Positions 59,838 to 64,000 of a stretch of 64,000 nt of DNA are shown here, piece after piece. This stretch comes from Maribacter_C sp047345145. GTDB taxonomy: Bacteria > Bacteroidota > Bacteroidia > Flavobacteriales > Flavobacteriaceae. Where the stretch lies: positions 1 to 64,000 of the forward strand of contig NZ_JBLFER010000004.1 in NCBI RefSeq assembly GCF_047345145.1. Reading direction: 5' to 3'. A model generated the notes under the pieces. It searched no databases. It saw nothing but the letters and a program-made list of their open reading frames with translations, and was not told where the DNA came from. Made by a program: the position numbers and the translations under genes. Each line of letters starts with the position of its first letter. Within the stretch, counting starts at the first letter, position 1.

Positions 59838-62636
59838 TTATTCTCTCGAAATCAGCAATTGACTGTTATGAAAATTACCATTTGTATCTCTGGCTCGAAC
59901 GAAATAATTGCCGTAAGGCAAACTTTGTAATTGCACTAAATAATCATCTCCAATTTCAACCTCTTTTCCTACAAAGGTCTTCATCAATCGTCCTAAATTG
60001 TCATAAATGTCAATCGTCGTAATCTCAACTGATTTTTTAAAACTTAACCTCGTTTCATTCCATGCGGGGTTTGGCGAAATAATCAGCGTATTCGATTTCT
60101 GGCCTCCAACACTTGCTATAGAATCAATCAGCTCAAAATTTATACTCAAACTATTTCCCGGCTGACCTTGACCACTATTTTCTGAAAAAGTTTCTCCAGA
60201 TACGGAGTAAGAACCGACTTGAAAAATATTACCCTTATAATTACCAATAGGCAAATCTTGAAACAAAGCATAGGGAACTAAACTTTCTACGCGAGAAGAA
60301 TTTAGTGCTCCAGAAATAGATAGCCGAACACTTTCAACAGCTTCGCTAGTATTTGCACGAATGTCTAAATTCAAAGTTGGTAGTGCGTTGATGTCAATCT
60401 GCATTCCCTCAGAAATTGAGAATAAGTCCTCATCAGTTTCTGCATTCACCAAAATAAACTCCAGTACTTCAAGACCTGAATCAACTAATTCAAAATCAAT
60501 TCGAAACGATGAACCTAGACTTCCTTTGGCACTATCCTCTGAATAAGGTACTGCTATCACCGAATAATTTCCTGTTGCAAAGTTATTGCCTTTATAATTT
60601 CCGATAGGCAAATCTTGAAATAAAGCATAGGGTTCTAAACTTTCTGTTCTTGATGAAGTTTGAGAACCTGATAAGGAGAGCTTTACACTTTCAACATCAT
60701 CAGTCGTATTTGCCCGAATATCTAAATGATTTGTTGGTAAGCTATTGATGTCAATCACCATGCCTTGTTCTAACTCAAAAAGAGCTTCATTGGTATCTGC
60801 GTTGATTAGCGTAAAACTTTCAATTTCAAGTGTTCCAGTTGTACTTATTAATTCAAAATTTAGAGACAAGGAATTTCCGATTTCTCCTTGTGTACTATCA
60901 CTTGCATATGGAGTAGCCGAAACGGTGTAAGCTCCAGCAATAAATTCATTGCCTTTATAATTTCCTATAGGAAGATCTTGGTATAATGCGTACGGAATCA
61001 GGCTTTCCGTTCTGGTAGTTGTTTGAGCTCCCGCTAAAGAAAGACGCACACTTTCAACATCTTCGCTAGTATTCGCTCGAATATCTAAATGTAAAGTAGG
61101 AAGGGCTGTAACATCAATTTGCATTCCTTCTTCTAAAGGAAATAGATCTTCATTCGTATCTGCATTCACCAAAACAAAACTTGTTATGGCCAATAGCTTT
61201 TCCTCTTCTTCGTCTTCCTCCTCAACTTCAACTGTTACCATCCAAACTGCTTCACTACCATCTTCCGAGTTTACCGTATATGCAATTGGCAAAGTAAAGT
61301 CTTGAACTGATTCATTATTGGGAGAAACTGTGGCTCCTTCTGATATTTCAATGTTTGGTACCAAAGCGGTAATATCTGTTCCAAAAAGTACTTTTATGCT
61401 TACGGTTTTACTTTGAGAATCAATAATTGATTCTCCAAGCTGTTCAGAAATAGAAAAAGAAGTAATCTCGTTTTCCATTGAAGCTGTTGAATTAACCGTA
61501 ATTAATTGCTCACATTCTGACACATTACCTGAAGCATCTCGAGCTTCCCAAGTTATTGTTGTAGTTCCAATTGAAAAAGGTTCTTGGAAGCTAAGATTAT
61601 CACTCCGGATAAACGAAAGATCCAATTCTCCTTCGCAAGCATCGGAAGCTGTTGCGAAATCAATTTCGATTACAATTGGATTTCCATCTTCACTGGACCG
61701 CGTAATGGCTTCTGGACAATTCAATACTGGTGAAACTTGATCACTTATTCTAATAATTTGAGTACAGTTATCAGAGACATTTCCAGCTTCATCGGTGGCA
61801 GTCCAAGTTATGGCGGTATCACCGATTGGAAAAAGATCAGCCAATGCTAATCCGTCATTTCGAGTTCCTTCAAATTCAAACTGTGTGGATATATTATCCG
61901 TTGCTGTTGGCAGTACCAAGGCAATTGTCGCCGCGCAATTACCCTCATCTGAAAGCATATCAATTAATTCAGGACATGTGATTTCAGGTTTTACTATATC
62001 GGTTATGCCAGGAAGACCCGGTGAACCAATATCTGTATCACCACCGATTTCTATAGGTGTACTTACATAGGTTTTAAAGAGCGGTGTTATCATTCCTGTA
62101 GTACTTAATAACCAATTACTACCATCGGAACTATCTGCGTTAAGGTCACTTAAATAGATAGAAGAAGTACCATCATCTTCAGGCCAAGTTCCATCCGCTG
62201 CATATGTGACTTGTTCAATTACATTTTCTTGAGATGTACTATCTCCTAAATACGATTCAAAACTATTCCATATTCCTATGGTATCACCTGAATTGTTTAA
62301 AGAACTCCATCGTGTTACAGGAATTAGATTTACTGTACCCCAAGCTTGTTGAAAATCACTTTCAGATAGTTTTGAAGCGTTAAATAAAATGGCAGATTTT
62401 CCAGAAAGGATATTTCCTGACGGGATATTAGCTTCACCGTAATCGGCACCACTATTGTCATCAATTACGTAACCACTTAAGTCAATAAGTTCCGTTCCAG
62501 CATTATATACCTCTATCCATTCCCAAGAACTATCTGTATTACCCGGATTATACATAATTTCAGTAATCCTTAGATCTTGAGCAAATGTACCGACGGCGGC
62601 ACAGAATAAAAAAGTTAAAAATGTAATTTGTTTCAT
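59838..62636 (-). CDS. Lamin-tail-domain T9SS surface protein
   Basis: A 932-residue secreted protein. Signal peptide about 1-19 (cut after FAQ); lamin-tail domain (LTD) at about 20-160, with ITEIMYNPGNTDSSWEWIEVYN and IDLSGYVIDD; two HYR-like domains (about 225-390, with TDEAGNVSDNC and ARDASGNVSECE); a DUF5018-like segment (about 395-485); three tandem repeats of about 110 residues (about 490-825), each with LDIRANT and YALFQDLPIGNYKGN; a T9SS sorting domain (about 850-932). LTD is frequent in secreted bacterial nucleases and adhesins, but no catalytic domain is seen, so a surface-structural role is likely. Confidence 0.85.
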   Translation of the reverse strand: MKQITFLTFLFCAAVGTFAQDLRITEIMYNPGNTDSSWEWIEVYNAGTELIDLSGYVIDDNSGADYGEANIPSGNILSGKSAILFNASKLSESDFQQAWGTVNLIPVTRWSSLNNSGDTIGIWNSFESYLGDSTSQENVIEQVTYAADGTWPEDDGTSSIYLSDLNADSSDGSNWLLSTTGMITPLFKTYVSTPIEIGGDTDIGSPGLPGITDIVKPEITCPELIDMLSDEGNCAATIALVLPTATDNISTQFEFEGTRNDGLALADLFPIGDTAITWTATDEAGNVSDNCTQIIRISDQVSPVLNCPEAITRSSEDGNPIVIEIDFATASDACEGELDLSFIRSDNLSFQEPFSIGTTTITWEARDASGNVSECEQLITVNSTASMENEITSFSISEQLGESIIDSQSKTVSIKVLFGTDITALVPNIEISEGATVSPNNESVQDFTLPIAYTVNSEDGSEAVWMVTVEVEEEDEEEEKLLAITSFVLVNADTNEDLFPLEEGMQIDVTALPTLHLDIRANTSEDVESVRLSLAGAQTTTRTESLIPYALYQDLPIGNYKGNEFIAGAYTVSATPYASDSTQGEIGNSLSLNFELISTTGTLEIESFTLINADTNEALFELEQGMVIDINSLPTNHLDIRANTTDDVESVKLSLSGSQTSSRTESLEPYALFQDLPIGNYKGNNFATGNYSVIAVPYSEDSAKGSLGSSFRIDFELVDSGLEVLEFILVNAETDEDLFSISEGMQIDINALPTLNLDIRANTSEAVESVRLSISGALNSSRVESLVPYALFQDLPIGNYKGNIFQVGSYSVSGETFSENSGQGQPGNSLSINFELIDSIASVGGQKSNTLIISPNPAWNETRLSFKKSVEITTIDIYDNLGRLMKTFVGKEVEIGDDYLVQLQSLPYGNYFVRARDTNGNFHNSQLLISRE

Positions 62637-62857
62637 AATTTCAAATTTTGCTTAAAGCAATTCAAATTAAAAAAGTAGTATTTTTCTTACTTTTAAATTA
62701 ACGAGAAGCAATGCTCAATATTGTTCAAAATCAACTAGAGCCCATGCCATTTATCGAATTCTTGGTTTTTGAAAATCAAATAGATAGACTATTTTTAAAG
62801 ATTTAGTTTATTTTGTAAATACAAGTGGAGCATTGCGACTTATATAAAAAATCAGAC

Positions 62858-63361
62858 ATGAGAAGAGCTTGTTACCTATTCGCCCTATTCAATTTATTTC
62901 TTTTATCGAAGGGAAATGCTCAAGAAATGAATCCCGAAAAATTATCAGAATTAATTTCCCAAGTAGCTGATACCACTACGACCAATGGAAATGCCATTCA
63001 ATTTATGTACAAAGAAAGGCCTCTGATCTGCGTTTATGACGAAAATGCCAATCGCATGCGGATTATTTCGCCCATAATTGAAACTAAAGATTTAGAGGAA
63101 GAACAATTACTAAATATGTTGGTTGCAAACTTTCATTCCGCTTTAGATGTCAAGTACGCCTTGAGTGATGAAGTAATCTGGTCCGTATTTATTCATCCTT
63201 TAAAAGAGTTGGCAGATCATCAAGTATTGGACGCAATTGATCAAGTATATGCAGCTAGTGTTACTTTCGGAACTTCTTATTCTAGTACCACACTTGTTTT
63301 TCCAGGAAATTCGAAGAAAAAAGACAACCCGAAGGAGAAAAAATTAATTGAAAGGGGCTAG
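62858..63361 (+). CDS. Small secreted hypothetical protein
   Basis: A 167-residue protein starting at the ATG at 62858, which gives a normal signal peptide (about 1-22, cut after GNAQ); a longer start at 62825 would place polar residues before it. The mature part is mixed alpha/beta (VADTTTTNGNAIQFMYKERP at about 36-55, IRIISPI after it) and ends with a Lys-rich tail. It resembles no family I can name. Its stop overlaps the stop of the convergent acyltransferase gene by four bases. Confidence 0.7.
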   Translation: MRRACYLFALFNLFLLSKGNAQEMNPEKLSELISQVADTTTTNGNAIQFMYKERPLICVYDENANRMRIISPIIETKDLEEEQLLNMLVANFHSALDVKYALSDEVIWSVFIHPLKELADHQVLDAIDQVYAASVTFGTSYSSTTLVFPGNSKKKDNPKEKKLIERG

Positions 63362-63900
63362 AAACTATTCTTAGCTATTTTACCTTTTACACCTTTGTAA
63401 AAATCATAATATAGCTTGAAGTCGGCTTCTTTATCATCCGTAGTGTAATGTGGTTCTGAAACTTTGACTTGTTTATTACCATAATCAAAGGCAACCAAAA
63501 CAACTGGCACCTCGGCAGCTTTTGCAATATAATAGAAACCCGTTTTCCAAGTATCGACCTTCTTTCTCGTGCCTTCTGGAGCTAAGGTCAAACGAAATTT
63601 ATCCCTTTTAGCAAACAGTTCAGCCGTGGCACTTACCATATCATTGTTTTTGGTTCTATCCACCGGAGCTCCGCCAACCCATCTAAAAAACCATCCATAG
63701 GGAAATTTAAAAAGACTCTTTTTGCCAACCCAATTGATTTGTTCATTCCATACTCTGCGGATTACTAATCCTAAGAAAAAATCAATATTACTGGTATGGG
63801 GAACAGCTATAATGACACACTTTTTTATATGTGAGGGAAAATCACCAACAGTCTTCCAACCCATAATCTTAAAGTAAATAAATTTAGCAAGTGTATGCAT
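63358..63900 (-). CDS. 1-acylglycerol-3-phosphate acyltransferase-like protein (PlsC family)
   Basis: A 180-residue acyltransferase with His35 and Asp40 of the HX4D motif (VPHTSNIDFFLG) and the EGTR box at 109-112 (APEGTRKK). The ATG at 63900 is chosen over a TTG at 63909. It is shorter than E. coli PlsC and has a hydrophobic N-terminal region; such forms acylate lipid or glycerophosphate acceptors at the inner membrane. Its true acceptor is not known. Confidence 0.88.
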   Translation of the reverse strand: MHTLAKFIYFKIMGWKTVGDFPSHIKKCVIIAVPHTSNIDFFLGLVIRRVWNEQINWVGKKSLFKFPYGWFFRWVGGAPVDRTKNNDMVSATAELFAKRDKFRLTLAPEGTRKKVDTWKTGFYYIAKAAEVPVVLVAFDYGNKQVKVSEPHYTTDDKEADFKLYYDFYKGVKGKIAKNSF

Positions 63901-63915
63901 GTATTTCAATTACGG

Positions 63916-63952
63916 TACTTTGTTAAATACTTATAAGTTATTTAACAAAGTA
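63916..63952. promoter_or_regulatory. Perfect 14-bp inverted repeat, possible operator
   Basis: tactttgttaaata (63916-63929) and tatttaacaaagta (63939-63952) are perfectly complementary, with a 9-bp spacer that is itself mostly palindromic (cttataagt). It lies just upstream of the PlsC-type gene and toward a gene outside the window. A dimeric regulator site is the likeliest reading. Confidence 0.6.
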
Positions 63953-64000
63953 TTCTATGCTTAATAAAAGAATGGGTTATATCTTTTCGTAGATTGATCT

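Overview
The window reads as a chromosome segment of a marine-type Bacteroidetes (class Flavobacteriia). The evidence is Bacteroidetes-style conjugation genes (TraE to TraN, RteC, BfmA/BtgA-type mobilization protein), promoters of the TTG-N(17-23)-TAnnTTTG type, and type IX secretion C-terminal domains on giant surface proteins. Two main parts are separated by a tRNA-Pro gene.

Positions 1 to about 22,965 are the right-hand part of an integrative and conjugative element (ICE). Its left end lies outside the window. It carries ssb, a RadC/JAB protein, a mobilization block (BfmA-like protein, MobB-type relaxase, coupling ATPase), a mating-apparatus operon on the minus strand (traE-F-G-I-J-K-M-N), RteC, an excisionase-like HTH protein and a tyrosine integrase facing the 3' end of tRNA-Pro(TGG). 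Cargo sits in two pockets. The first, 5.0-9.3 kb, holds a minus-strand four-gene unit: a small basic protein, a Pycsar-type membrane effector (PycTM/DUF5706-like), a class III nucleotide cyclase (PycC-like) and an E2/UBC-like protein with a cysteine-rich SEC-C-like tail. Divergent to it is a sigma factor / unknown / ImmA-IrrE protease trio. This is the most interesting system in the window: a Pycsar antiphage module that appears to be linked to a ubiquitin-conjugation-like enzyme, as CBASS operons are. The second pocket, 16.4-19.8 kb, holds a peptidoglycan amidase, an AAA ATPase gene bracketed by 18-bp direct repeats, and an endonuclease/exonuclease/phosphatase protein.

Positions 22,966 to 44,874 are core chromosome: two tRNAs (Pro, Ser), a 7TM-HD phosphohydrolase (PgpH type), a thiolase, an NlpC/P60-like protein whose nucleophile position holds Ser, a TPR protein, gyrA, clpC, the bifunctional NAD(P)HX repair enzyme, a thrA-thrB-thrC operon preceded by a threonine-rich leader peptide, gcvT, a nucleoside-sugar reductase-like protein, pterin dehydratase and a YebC protein.

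Positions 44,979 to 62,636 hold three consecutive minus-strand genes for very large secreted proteins (1645, 2982 and 932 residues) with T9SS sorting domains. The first two combine malectin-like carbohydrate-binding domains, PKD-like domains and arrays of a 26-residue BspA/DUF285-type repeat. Downstream of each gene is a version of the same terminator palindrome. The window ends with a small secreted protein of unknown function and a PlsC-type acyltransferase.
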